A stretch of 6,190 bases of DNA from Promethearchaeota archaeon (GCA_019894655.1 JAGXNZ010000007.1:1-6190), one strand, 5' to 3'; shown: positions 1 through 5,156, counted from the stretch's first letter. Program-made: numbers and translations. The notes: generated by a model not told the origin, from the letters alone.

Positions 1-254
1 ACGCGATATTTTTTAAAATCTGGGAATAAATATATCCCATGTGGGCATCTTTTAAAAGCTTGAGAAATTGGCATTGCTGAATGGAGACCAAATTTTCGTG
101 CTTCATAGTTGCAAGTACTTACGACCCCTCTTCCTTTTCCATCTTTTGGATCTGCTCCTACTATTACAGGTTTTCCTTTATAATCAGGGGAGTCTCGTTC
201 CTCAACAGCAGCAAAGAAACAATCTAAGTCGCAATGTAAAATAAATCGGCTCAT
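1..254 (-). CDS. dinB: DNA polymerase IV (Y-family, DinB/Dpo4-like), N-terminal part, runs off left edge
   Basis: This is the first 84 residues of a Y-family translesion DNA polymerase; the remainder lies beyond position 1. Translating the minus strand from the ATG at 254 gives a palm start with the motif [13 protein letters not shown]9 is the first catalytic metal-binding aspartate, and F14 sits at the steric-gate position (Phe in E. coli DinB, Tyr in Sulfolobus Dpo4). The nucleotide-binding motif [12 protein letters not shown] follows at residues 46-57, with Y50 and R53 matching the triphosphate-contacting Tyr48 and Arg51 of Dpo4, then [11 protein letters not shown]. These enzymes bypass DNA lesions at low fidelity. 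No Shine-Dalgarno is visible before the ATG, and an AT-rich element about 26-33 bases upstream suits a leaderless transcript. The gene diverges from the aldolase operon and shows no functional link to it. The family call is secure; C-terminal features such as the little finger and PCNA-binding peptide cannot be seen. Confidence 0.93.
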   Translation of the reverse strand, partial: MSRFILHCDLDCFFAAVEERDSPDYKGKPVIVGADPKDGKGRGVVSTCNYEARKFGLHSAMPISQAFKRCPHGIYLFPDFKKYR

Positions 255-279
255 TTTTTATCGTTTTTAATAAAAAGCA

Positions 280-287
280 TTAAATTA
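280..287 (-). promoter_or_regulatory. Putative TATA element of the dinB-like gene
   Basis: On the minus strand the bases AATTTAAT lie about 26-33 bases upstream of the ATG at 254. That spacing suits an archaeal TATA box driving a leaderless mRNA, in line with the missing Shine-Dalgarno. The surroundings are very AT-rich, so a chance match is quite possible. Confidence 0.3.
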
Positions 288-398
288 GACATTGTTAGTA
301 TTTCCAAATAAAATAAAAAAAGTTAGACTATATTGAATTATTAATTTAAAATTGTATAACCACATAATTCATCTCTAATAAATATCTAATTCTATGAA

Positions 399-410
399 AA
401 TATATTTTTA
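399..410 (+). promoter_or_regulatory. Putative TATA box of the aldolase operon
   Basis: The stretch AATATATTTTTA is centred about 24 bases before the ATG at 428, where a TATA box should be if transcription starts at or next to the start codon. No ribosome-binding sequence lies between it and the ATG, so a leaderless transcript is likely. The rest of the 255-427 intergenic region is AT-rich and holds no other feature I can support. Confidence 0.4.
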
Positions 411-427
411 ATCAATCTTTAATTTAA

Positions 428-1108
428 ATGCATATGGAAACCGATAAGTTAGAAAAACTTCGAAAAACGGTTGTAAGAGGAGCTCAGGAGATCTATAGTA
501 AAGGGTTAGTCGAGGATGGAGAAGGTAATGTTAGTGTTAGGATCAATAAAAATGAAATACTAGTTACTCCCACTTCAACCAAGTATAGTTTATTAAACCC
601 GGAGTTAATTGTTCACATGGACTTAGATGGAGAGGTATTAGGTTCAGGTAAAATTCCATCTACGGAAGTTAAAATGCATCTAGCCGTTTATAAGGATAGA
701 CCTAAAGTTAAATGTGTTATCCACAATCATTCTCCTTATATTTCTATGCTTTCAGTTCTAAGAAAAGGTATACCAATCATAATGGAACAACAACTGATTT
801 TTCTTGGTGGAGAAATTCAATGTACTGAAATTACGGAAGCCCACACGGAAGAAATGGGAACTAGTGCACTGAAAGCGTTAGGTAAAAATAACGCAGCTAT
901 ACTAGCAAATCATGGTGCTATTATATGCGGTAAATCTCTAGATCACGCAGTTCGATTTTCTGTGGTATTAGAAAAGATGGCAAAAGTGTATTGGGGTGCA
1001 TTACAAATAGGAGAACCATTACCTATCCCTAAAAAAAATCTTGAAGAACACGAGAAGATGTTTACCAGTTTATTTGCTTGTTATCCTAAAAGGTTTAGAT
1101 CAACATAA
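428..1108 (+). CDS. Class II aldolase (L-fuculose-phosphate aldolase-like)
   Basis: A 226-residue zinc-dependent aldolase of the class II aldolase/adducin family (FucA, RhaD and AraD relatives), a cytosolic enzyme that splits or joins a phosphorylated ketose and an aldehyde. Seen in the sequence: GNVS at 33-36, the phosphate-loop region TPTSTKY at 47-53, catalytic E80, and zinc ligands H99 and H101 (HNH) and H162 (NHG). These match E. coli FucA E73, H92, H94 and H155 at a constant offset of seven, which strongly supports an active metal site. The residue at the FucA Tyr113 position appears to be Glu120, so the proton donor and substrate may differ. The archaeal FucA homologue MJ1418 has been linked to lactaldehyde formation; fuculose-1-P, ribulose-5-P or a deoxysugar phosphate are possible substrates here. 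A second ATG at 434 would remove only two residues. It is the first gene of an operon with the TIM-barrel protein. Confidence 0.9.
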   Translation: MHMETDKLEKLRKTVVRGAQEIYSKGLVEDGEGNVSVRINKNEILVTPTSTKYSLLNPELIVHMDLDGEVLGSGKIPSTEVKMHLAVYKDRPKVKCVIHNHSPYISMLSVLRKGIPIIMEQQLIFLGGEIQCTEITEAHTEEMGTSALKALGKNNAAILANHGAIICGKSLDHAVRFSVVLEKMAKVYWGALQIGEPLPIPKKNLEEHEKMFTSLFACYPKRFRST

Positions 1109-1115
1109 GGTGGTG
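1107..1115 (+). promoter_or_regulatory. Ribosome-binding site of the second operon gene
   Basis: AAGGTGGTG overlaps the aldolase stop codon and ends 11 bases before the ATG at 1127. It resembles the archaeal anti-16S sequence GGTGAT. It supports the start at 1127 and translation of the downstream gene from a bicistronic mRNA, in contrast to the apparently leaderless aldolase. Confidence 0.6.
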
Positions 1116-1126
1116 TGTAGGAATAT

Positions 1127-1957
1127 ATGGAGTTAGGTATAAGTTCGTTAGGTAGTATCATTGATTGCAGCCTCGATAGCAACTGCAGTGATATTCCTAA
1201 CAGGATATATCATGCTACAGAGGAATGTCTTAAATACGCTGAAGAAAATGCAATTAATCTTGTGGAACTAGTAGTGGATCCTCAAGATTTATATACAGAA
1301 GCAAACAAACAAGATTTTATTGATTTAGTCAATTCTTATTCGTTAAAAAAGCAAGTTCATGGTCCCTTTATTGATATCAACCTATGCTCGCATAATAATC
1401 TAATTTCTCAAGCGTCTGTCGAAGCTTATATAGAAGCAGCAGGTCTATGTAAAAGAATTAATGCAGATTTAATGACGATACATCCAGGTTTGGCCAATTT
1501 TATGTTAGAGTCCATGCGCGATTATAATAAGATACAATTATCTAAAGCACTAAAAAAATTACTAAATTATACAGGAGATCTGAATTTATTTATTGGTTTA
1601 GAAAATATGCCAAAAAACACGCATATAATGTTAGATCAAGTTAATATCGAAGAGATTTTAAACTCTATTGGCAGAACAGATTTATTTCTCACATATGATA
1701 CTAGTCATTTCTACACCAATAATGGAGATGTAAATTTATTATGGAAACAATTTCATAAAATTATAAAAAATGTGCATCTCGTTGAAAACTTTACAACTGA
1801 ATCCGACACTCATCCACCACTGGGATCAGGGAAAGTTGACTTTAAAGGAATATTAGAAACGATTAGGAATTATCGATATAAAGGGGCTTTAATTATTGAG
1901 TTATCCTCTAATGAGGATTTAGACAATAGTTTTGACTATATTTATAAGTTACTATGA
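1127..1957 (+). CDS. TIM-barrel protein of the sugar phosphate isomerase/epimerase (AP endonuclease 2) superfamily
   Basis: A 276-residue xylose-isomerase-like TIM barrel. Visible strand-end motifs are LVELVVDP (45-52), QVHGPF (76-81), TIHPG (117-121), GLENMP (157-162), TYDTSH (189-194), NVHLVEN (215-221), DTHPPLGSG (227-235) and IIELS (256-260). H78, H119, E159, D191, H194, H217, D227, H229 and E258 line up by motif with the nine metal ligands of E. coli endonuclease IV (H69, H109, E145, D179, H182, H216, D229, H231, E261). The length is close to endonuclease IV (285 residues), but the loop between H217 and D227 is shorter and the Endo IV signature with Lys and Gly-Ser/Cys in that loop is absent. 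Position directly after the aldolase, with an 18-base spacer and its own ribosome site, favours a sugar isomerase or epimerase feeding that enzyme. AP-endonuclease activity is a less likely alternative. The fold is secure; the substrate is unknown. Confidence 0.85.
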   Translation: MELGISSLGSIIDCSLDSNCSDIPNRIYHATEECLKYAEENAINLVELVVDPQDLYTEANKQDFIDLVNSYSLKKQVHGPFIDINLCSHNNLISQASVEAYIEAAGLCKRINADLMTIHPGLANFMLESMRDYNKIQLSKALKKLLNYTGDLNLFIGLENMPKNTHIMLDQVNIEEILNSIGRTDLFLTYDTSHFYTNNGDVNLLWKQFHKIIKNVHLVENFTTESDTHPPLGSGKVDFKGILETIRNYRYKGALIIELSSNEDLDNSFDYIYKLL

Positions 1958-1971
1958 AATAGTTTGACTAT
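1925..1971 (+). promoter_or_regulatory. Cluster of ATAGT/ACTAT half-sites, possible operator for the downstream regulator
   Basis: Five copies of ATAGT or its complement ACTAT occur in 46 bases: 1926-1930, 1935-1939, 1951-1955, 1959-1963 and 1967-1971. They form three small dyads with 3-4 base centres, two of which lie in a near-direct repeat (1925-1939 and 1958-1971, differing by one T). The cluster spans the end of the isomerase gene and ends about 12 bases before the TATA-like element of the ribbon-helix-helix gene. Ribbon-helix-helix proteins bind short repeated half-sites and often regulate themselves, so an operator is plausible. A weak hairpin role in ending the upstream transcript is an alternative. 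Confidence 0.35.
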
Positions 1972-1981
1972 TATTACTACA

Positions 1982-1991
1982 CTTATTTAAG
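1982..1991 (+). promoter_or_regulatory. Putative TATA box of the NikR-like gene
   Basis: CTTATTTAAG lies about 23-32 bases before the ATG at 2014, the expected TATA spacing for a leaderless archaeal transcript. No Shine-Dalgarno precedes the ATG. It separates the regulator from the aldolase operon as its own transcription unit. Confidence 0.4.
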
Positions 1992-2013
1992 AACCATTTT
2001 TATATTCTATATA

Positions 2014-2406
2014 ATGAAAATTATATCCCTCCAAGTTAGCGAAGACTTGCTAGATAGGTTTGAAAAAGCTCGAAAACAGAGCGGGTTTAGTTCCAAAAGC
2101 GAAGCACTAAGAGATTCAATAGTAAAATTTATAGAAAGTCATGAGAAATTCGAGAATTTAGAAGGATACAGAATCATGACAATTAACCTCGTATATCCAG
2201 TTAAGGAACCAATAGCTGATGAAATTACTGAGCTTTATTACAAATTTCACACTATAATAAAGGCTATAAGCGATTGGAGAATTGCCGAAAAAAAAATCGA
2301 AACAGTTCTAGTAGTAGGAGAATTTGGATTTATTAAGGATCTCTACCGATCTATCGCAAAAATTAAGGATGTAAGTAGTTCAATTCACGAAATAATATTA
2401 GATTAA
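2014..2406 (+). CDS. NikR/CopG-family ribbon-helix-helix transcriptional regulator lacking nickel ligands
   Basis: A 130-residue protein with NikR architecture. Residues 1-45 form a ribbon-helix-helix DNA-binding domain: strand IISLQVS, helix DLLDRFEKARKQSG, turn FSSKSEALRDSI. Residues 52-130 form an ACT/ferredoxin-like domain (MTINLVYPV, then a helix, then TVLVVGEFGFIKDLYRSI). Known NikR proteins use the C-terminal domain for tetramer formation and nickel sensing through H76, H87, H89 and C95 (E. coli). Ungapped alignment places Y76, D87, R89 and I95 there, so the nickel site is gone, although H79 is conserved. It is probably a DNA-binding regulator responding to another ligand or acting constitutively. 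Its target is unknown; repeated half-sites just upstream suggest autoregulation. It follows the aldolase operon after a 56-base gap and converges on the NadC-like gene with 11 bases between stops. Confidence 0.82.
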   Translation: MKIISLQVSEDLLDRFEKARKQSGFSSKSEALRDSIVKFIESHEKFENLEGYRIMTINLVYPVKEPIADEITELYYKFHTIIKAISDWRIAEKKIETVLVVGEFGFIKDLYRSIAKIKDVSSSIHEIILD

Positions 2407-2417
2407 TTATCAATCCT

Positions 2418-3278
2418 TTAATCAAACCGAAGTGAATAATCTACGAATTCAGTAGGTTTTTGAGTAAGAACGCTCGTACTTATTACATCGGGCTCTGAAA
2501 TTAGATAGTCAAAAATATTTTCTTGAGTAATGTTTCCAGAAACTTCAATAATGACCTTTTTACGTAGTTTTTCTTGTTTCAATAAATTCATAGCGTCTTG
2601 AACTTTATCTGGATTCATGTTATCCAACATAATTATATCAGCTTTGTTTTTAACGGCAATTAAAACATCGTTTACATTTTCTATCTCAATTTCTATTTTT
2701 TTTGTAAAACTAACTCGAGATCTAACATCATTGAGAAGTTTTACGATGTTCCCTTTGTAAAGTCTTAAATGAGTTGATTTTAAAAGCACCATATCGTCCA
2801 AATTAAAGCGGTGTGTGTCTCCTTTTCCGATTTCTACCGCTTTTTTTTCAAACAATCGCAATCCCGGTAGAGTCTTCCTTGTACAAGCTATTTTAACATT
2901 TTTCCCTGAATCCTCAATTATTTTAACAAATTTTCGAGTAGTTGTAGTTATCGCACTCATATGACACAGAAGATTTAATGCCACTCTTTCACCTAACAAG
3001 ATATCTTGGGTTTTTCCATCCAATTCTGCTATGATATCTCCATTTTGGATTTGATCACCATCTTCTTTCTTGAATGTAATGTCAACCTTTAGAATTTGAA
3101 ATAATATCTTCAATTCTTCTAATCCAGATAAATAGCCATCGCTTTTAGCTATAATTTTGGCTTGTGAGATAGATTTTGTAGGAATTGATTTTGAACTAAT
3201 GTCAACAAATGAAGTGTCTTCAATTAAGAACTGTTTTAGTTTTTCTTCGATTAAAATACGATTATAACTCATTTTCAC
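2418..3278 (-). CDS. nadC: Nicotinate-nucleotide pyrophosphorylase (quinolinate phosphoribosyltransferase) family protein, NadC-like
   Basis: A 286-residue NadC-type phosphoribosyltransferase: an N-terminal open-faced sandwich (about 1-105) and a C-terminal barrel. NadC turns quinolinate and PRPP into nicotinate mononucleotide, CO2 and pyrophosphate in de novo NAD synthesis. Visible: GERVALNLL (96-104) with R98, TRKTLPGLR (133-141) with R134 and K135, H156-R157, K167, E196, MLDN (217-220) with D219, and EVSGNI (245-250). These match the quinolinate-contacting basic residues of the family. Departures are GKGDTHR where NadC usually has GGGxxNHR, KSTH for KDNH, and ISTSVLTQKP for ISxGxLTHS, so a paralogue (ModD-like or unknown specificity) cannot be ruled out. 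No nadA or nadB lies beside it. The longest frame begins with GTG at 3278; an ATG at 3272 (284 residues) is at least as likely, since no ribosome site decides between them. The gene is divergent from the hydrolase. Confidence 0.78.
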   Translation of the reverse strand: MKMSYNRILIEEKLKQFLIEDTSFVDISSKSIPTKSISQAKIIAKSDGYLSGLEELKILFQILKVDITFKKEDGDQIQNGDIIAELDGKTQDILLGERVALNLLCHMSAITTTTRKFVKIIEDSGKNVKIACTRKTLPGLRLFEKKAVEIGKGDTHRFNLDDMVLLKSTHLRLYKGNIVKLLNDVRSRVSFTKKIEIEIENVNDVLIAVKNKADIIMLDNMNPDKVQDAMNLLKQEKLRKKVIIEVSGNITQENIFDYLISEPDVISTSVLTQKPTEFVDYSLRFD

Positions 3279-3294
3279 TAACGATTTTTAGCAG

Positions 3295-3310
3295 TATTAT
3301 TATTATAGAT
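3295..3310. promoter_or_regulatory. AT-rich shared promoter between divergent NadC-like and hydrolase genes
   Basis: The run TATTATTATTATAGAT lies about 23-38 bases from the ATG at 3272 (minus) and about 19-34 bases from the ATG at 3329 (plus), so one TATA-like tract could serve both genes, each leaderless. The whole gap between the two starts is only 56 bases. This is inferred from position; the composition alone makes chance matches likely. Confidence 0.35.
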
Positions 3311-3328
3311 TAAAAACTAATTAAAATT

Positions 3329-3463
3329 ATGCATAGAGTTGAAAAATTGTTTATTCTTAATAATGAACTAAAACTTGAAGCTGAAGTTTTTCAGATAAAA
3401 AAAGAAACACCTAGGATTGTTACATTAATGTGTCATCCACATCCTCAATTTTTTAGGGTTTAA
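3329..3463 (+). pseudogene. N-terminal fragment of an interrupted alpha/beta hydrolase
   Basis: From the ATG at 3329 this frame encodes 44 residues that read as the front of a COG2945-like alpha/beta hydrolase: first strands (VEKLFILNNELKLEAEVFQ) and then TLMCHPHPQ, the HPHP oxyanion-hole loop that in this family is normally followed directly by a YGG(D/S)M-N-VV motif. Here the frame instead reads FFRV and stops (TAA, 3461-3463). The missing YGGDMYNNVV resumes in another frame from 3481. This piece and the frame at 3493-4002 are therefore two halves of one gene. No ribosome site precedes the ATG; an AT-rich tract about 25 bases upstream could be a TATA box. Real inactivation and an assembly error cannot be told apart from one sequence. 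Confidence 0.7.
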
Positions 3464-3480
3464 ACCCAAGAAAGGGAATA
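3449..3480 (+). other. 32-base frame-breaking interruption in the hydrolase gene
   Basis: Between CAA (3446-3448, last base of HPHPQ) and TAT (3481-3483, start of YGGDMYN) there are 32 extra bases. Removing them joins the two reading frames exactly into the expected family motif HPHPQYGGDM. The junction is ambiguous by one base on each side (3448-3479, 3449-3480 or 3450-3481). The segment includes a 12-base perfect palindrome, GGGTTTAAACCC, at 3456-3467. It has no recognised mobile-element ends or target duplication. Confidence 0.5.
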
Positions 3481-3492
3481 TATGGCGGGGAC

Positions 3493-4002
3493 ATGTATAA
3501 TAACGTTGTATCCGGTGTTTTTAATTCGTTCGTAAAAAAGGATATTTCTTGCATACGCTTCAATTTTAGGGGAGTTGGTAATTCAACAGGGAATCATACA
3601 AATGGTAAGGGCGAATTAAGCGATGTTAAAGCTTGTATTGATCATTTAACGCAGAATTTACAATTTGATGGAATATTTATATGCGGGTACTCCTACGGTG
3701 CAGCTATAGGATGCTCTACTATCAACTATTCTGAAAAAATAATCGGATATTGTGCAATTTCTTTTCCTTGGGACTTTATGGGCATCCAATATAAAGAGTT
3801 TTCTCAATCGAAAAGTCCAAAATTATTCATTCAAGGGGACGTGGATACAGTAGCACCTTATGAAAATTTTATGAAACACTATAATTACTACTCAGAGCCA
3901 AAAAAGTTCAAGATTATAGAGGGAGCTGATCATTTTTATCAAGGATTTGAAGATGCGATTAGCATAGAAGTAATGAACTTCTATGAATCTATATTGACCT
4001 AA
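3493..4002 (+). CDS. Alpha/beta hydrolase (COG2945-like), catalytic part, separated from its N-terminus by a frameshift
   Basis: A 169-residue frame holding nearly the whole catalytic core of an alpha/beta hydrolase of unknown substrate. Seen: RFNFRGVGNSTG (22-33), the nucleophile elbow GYSYG (65-69) with S67, the acid in GDVDTVAP (115-122, probably D118) and the base in GADHFYQG (144-151) with H147. The triad is complete. However, the first ATG in this frame is at 3493, inside the YGGDMYNNVV motif, so a protein starting there would lack the first strands and the HPHP oxyanion-hole loop encoded at 3329-3463. The frame is open back to 3457, with a TAG at 3454. It is probably the larger half of a broken gene. 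If translated alone, folding is doubtful. The catalytic residues and frame are undamaged, so the break is recent or is a sequence error. It converges on the dehydrogenase with 8 bases between stops. Confidence 0.72.
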   Translation: MYNNVVSGVFNSFVKKDISCIRFNFRGVGNSTGNHTNGKGELSDVKACIDHLTQNLQFDGIFICGYSYGAAIGCSTINYSEKIIGYCAISFPWDFMGIQYKEFSQSKSPKLFIQGDVDTVAPYENFMKHYNYYSEPKKFKIIEGADHFYQGFEDAISIEVMNFYESILT

Positions 4003-4010
4003 ATTATTCT

Positions 4011-5045
4011 TTAGATTTTTATTAAAACTTTTCCAAATTGATTCCCTTGGTTTAGGTAATGTTCAGCTTTAATTATTTCCTCTAATGGAAAAATTTTATC
4101 AACTATAGGATTCAACTTTTGCTCAAATACCAATTTCATAACATCTCTGAATTCTTGTTGATTGCTCATTGTTGAACCAATGATCTTAAGTTGCTTCCAA
4201 AAAATTTGACGAATATCTATTTCAACCTTTGGACCAGTTGTTGCTCCTGGAGTAACTAAGCGTCCTCCGGGTTTAAGTAACCGAAGGCTATTTTGAAATG
4301 TAGACTTACCTACGCTATCAACTATAACATCTAACCCATTTCGTTTTGTTATTTCTTTAAATATATAACTACTATAATCAGCGTTCTCTTTATAGTTAAT
4401 AACATAATCAGCGCCAATATCTTTTGTTTTTTTCAGCTTTTCTGAAGTACTGGTTGTTGCTATGGTAGTAGCACCTAAATAGTTAGCAATTTGAATCGCC
4501 GCAGTAGACACGCCACCTCCAGCCCCATGAATAAGAACTATTTCCCCCGGCATTACTTTCGCTTGAGAAAACAAAAGCCTCCAGGCAGTAAGAAAAGTCA
4601 GTGGGGCAGCAGCAGCTAATTCGAACGAGAAATTTGAAGGTAAAACTAATACATTTTCCTCTGGGACTTTAAAATATTCACAATAAGTCCCCCATTGGTG
4701 TTCTCCCATGATAGAGAAGCTCTTACAAAAGTTTTGGTTGCCCGATAAGCAAAAATGGCACTTTCCACAACTTATTCCAGGATTAATGGTAACTTTTTCT
4801 CCCTCACTAACAGTAGTAACAGAGGATCCAACTTCCTTTATAATTCCACTTCCGTCGCTTCCTAGAATGTGGGGCATTTTTAACTTTAGTCCCGGCCAAC
4901 CTTTAATTAAAAAGACATCAATATGATTTAAAGCTCCAAATTTAGTTTGAACAAGTACTTCGTTTGTTTTAATCTTAGGTATATTTTGATCTCCTATTCT
5001 TAATTTACTTAAGTCGCCATGCTCTATTATGTAAGCCGCTTTCAT
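4011..5045 (-). CDS. Zinc-binding medium-chain dehydrogenase/reductase (alcohol dehydrogenase / quinone oxidoreductase-like)
   Basis: A 344-residue MDR-superfamily oxidoreductase of normal length. Residues 1-140 form the GroES-like substrate domain and about 145-290 the Rossmann domain, with the NAD(P) loop HGAGGGVSTAAIQIA at 173-187. Structural zinc ligands are C93, C96, C99 and C107 (CGKCHFC followed by C). The usual catalytic-zinc motifs are changed: NHID (40-43) stands where classical alcohol dehydrogenases have the Cys ligand, and GSD (62-64) replaces GHE. It therefore likely keeps the structural zinc but has no classical catalytic zinc, as in quinone-oxidoreductase-like and enoyl-reductase-like branches. 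The substrate cannot be told. TATTSTSEKL (196-205) after the second Rossmann strand suggests NADP(H) over NAD(H), because no acidic residue is at the strand end. It is a single-gene unit whose ATG at 5045 has a TATA-like box about 25 bases upstream. Confidence 0.9.
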   Translation of the reverse strand: MKAAYIIEHGDLSKLRIGDQNIPKIKTNEVLVQTKFGALNHIDVFLIKGWPGLKLKMPHILGSDGSGIIKEVGSSVTTVSEGEKVTINPGISCGKCHFCLSGNQNFCKSFSIMGEHQWGTYCEYFKVPEENVLVLPSNFSFELAAAAPLTFLTAWRLLFSQAKVMPGEIVLIHGAGGGVSTAAIQIANYLGATTIATTSTSEKLKKTKDIGADYVINYKENADYSSYIFKEITKRNGLDVIVDSVGKSTFQNSLRLLKPGGRLVTPGATTGPKVEIDIRQIFWKQLKIIGSTMSNQQEFRDVMKLVFEQKLNPIVDKIFPLEEIIKAEHYLNQGNQFGKVLIKI

Positions 5046-5065
5046 ATTCTCAATATTAAATTCAT

Positions 5066-5077
5066 ATTTATTAAAGA
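5066..5077 (-). promoter_or_regulatory. Putative TATA box of the dehydrogenase gene
   Basis: On the minus strand TTTAATAAATAT lies about 21-32 bases before the ATG at 5045, the expected position for a leaderless archaeal transcript. No Shine-Dalgarno is visible. Confidence 0.4.
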
Positions 5078-5102
5078 TTCCATTTCTAAGTTATAAGAAA
5101 TG

Positions 5103-5121
5103 AATAGAATATTATTCTATT
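5103..5121. repeat. 19-base perfect palindrome in the roadblock-dehydrogenase gap
   Basis: AATAGAATA-T-TATTCTATT has 9-base arms around a single central base. It begins 36 bases past the stop of the roadblock gene and lies about 58 bases before the dehydrogenase ATG, just upstream of that gene's TATA-like box. The one-base centre argues against a good RNA hairpin and for a protein-binding dyad, possibly an operator of the dehydrogenase gene. AT-richness lowers the weight of the match. Confidence 0.5.
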
Positions 5122-5156
5122 TCTGTAATAATAAGGGATGAAAAAATTCAGTTTAT

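Noticed and set aside
255..427. Small RNA or tRNA in the largest intergenic gap
   Set aside because: The region is almost entirely A and T, with no cloverleaf, T-loop consensus or GC-rich stem.
1..1957. A DNA-repair island linking the polymerase IV gene with the endonuclease IV-like barrel
   Set aside because: The genes are divergent, the barrel is co-transcribed with a sugar aldolase, and the Endo IV signature loop is missing, so sugar metabolism explains the pair better.
1959..1971. Hairpin terminator after the aldolase-isomerase operon
   Set aside because: ATAGT-TTG-ACTAT is only a 5-base AT-rich stem with no T-run directly after it, so it fits a protein-binding half-site cluster better than a terminator.
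2407..2417. Bidirectional terminator between the convergent regulator and NadC-like genes
   Set aside because: The 11-base gap has no inverted repeat or T-run, and termination signals would have to lie within the coding regions.
3449..3463. Programmed -1 frameshifting on the T6 run in the hydrolase gene
   Set aside because: After a -1 slip on the T run the next codon (3454-3456) is TAG, so slippage there cannot join the two halves. The extra 32 bases would also remain in the product.
3449..3480. Archaeal bulge-helix-bulge intron in the hydrolase gene
   Set aside because: I could not pair the two junctions into the required helix with 3-base bulges around a 4-base stem, and such introns in protein genes are rare. 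It is left only as a remote alternative.
4708..4926. 72-codon plus-strand open frame
   Set aside because: It lies entirely within the well-supported dehydrogenase gene on the other strand and has no recognisable domain, so it is a shadow frame.
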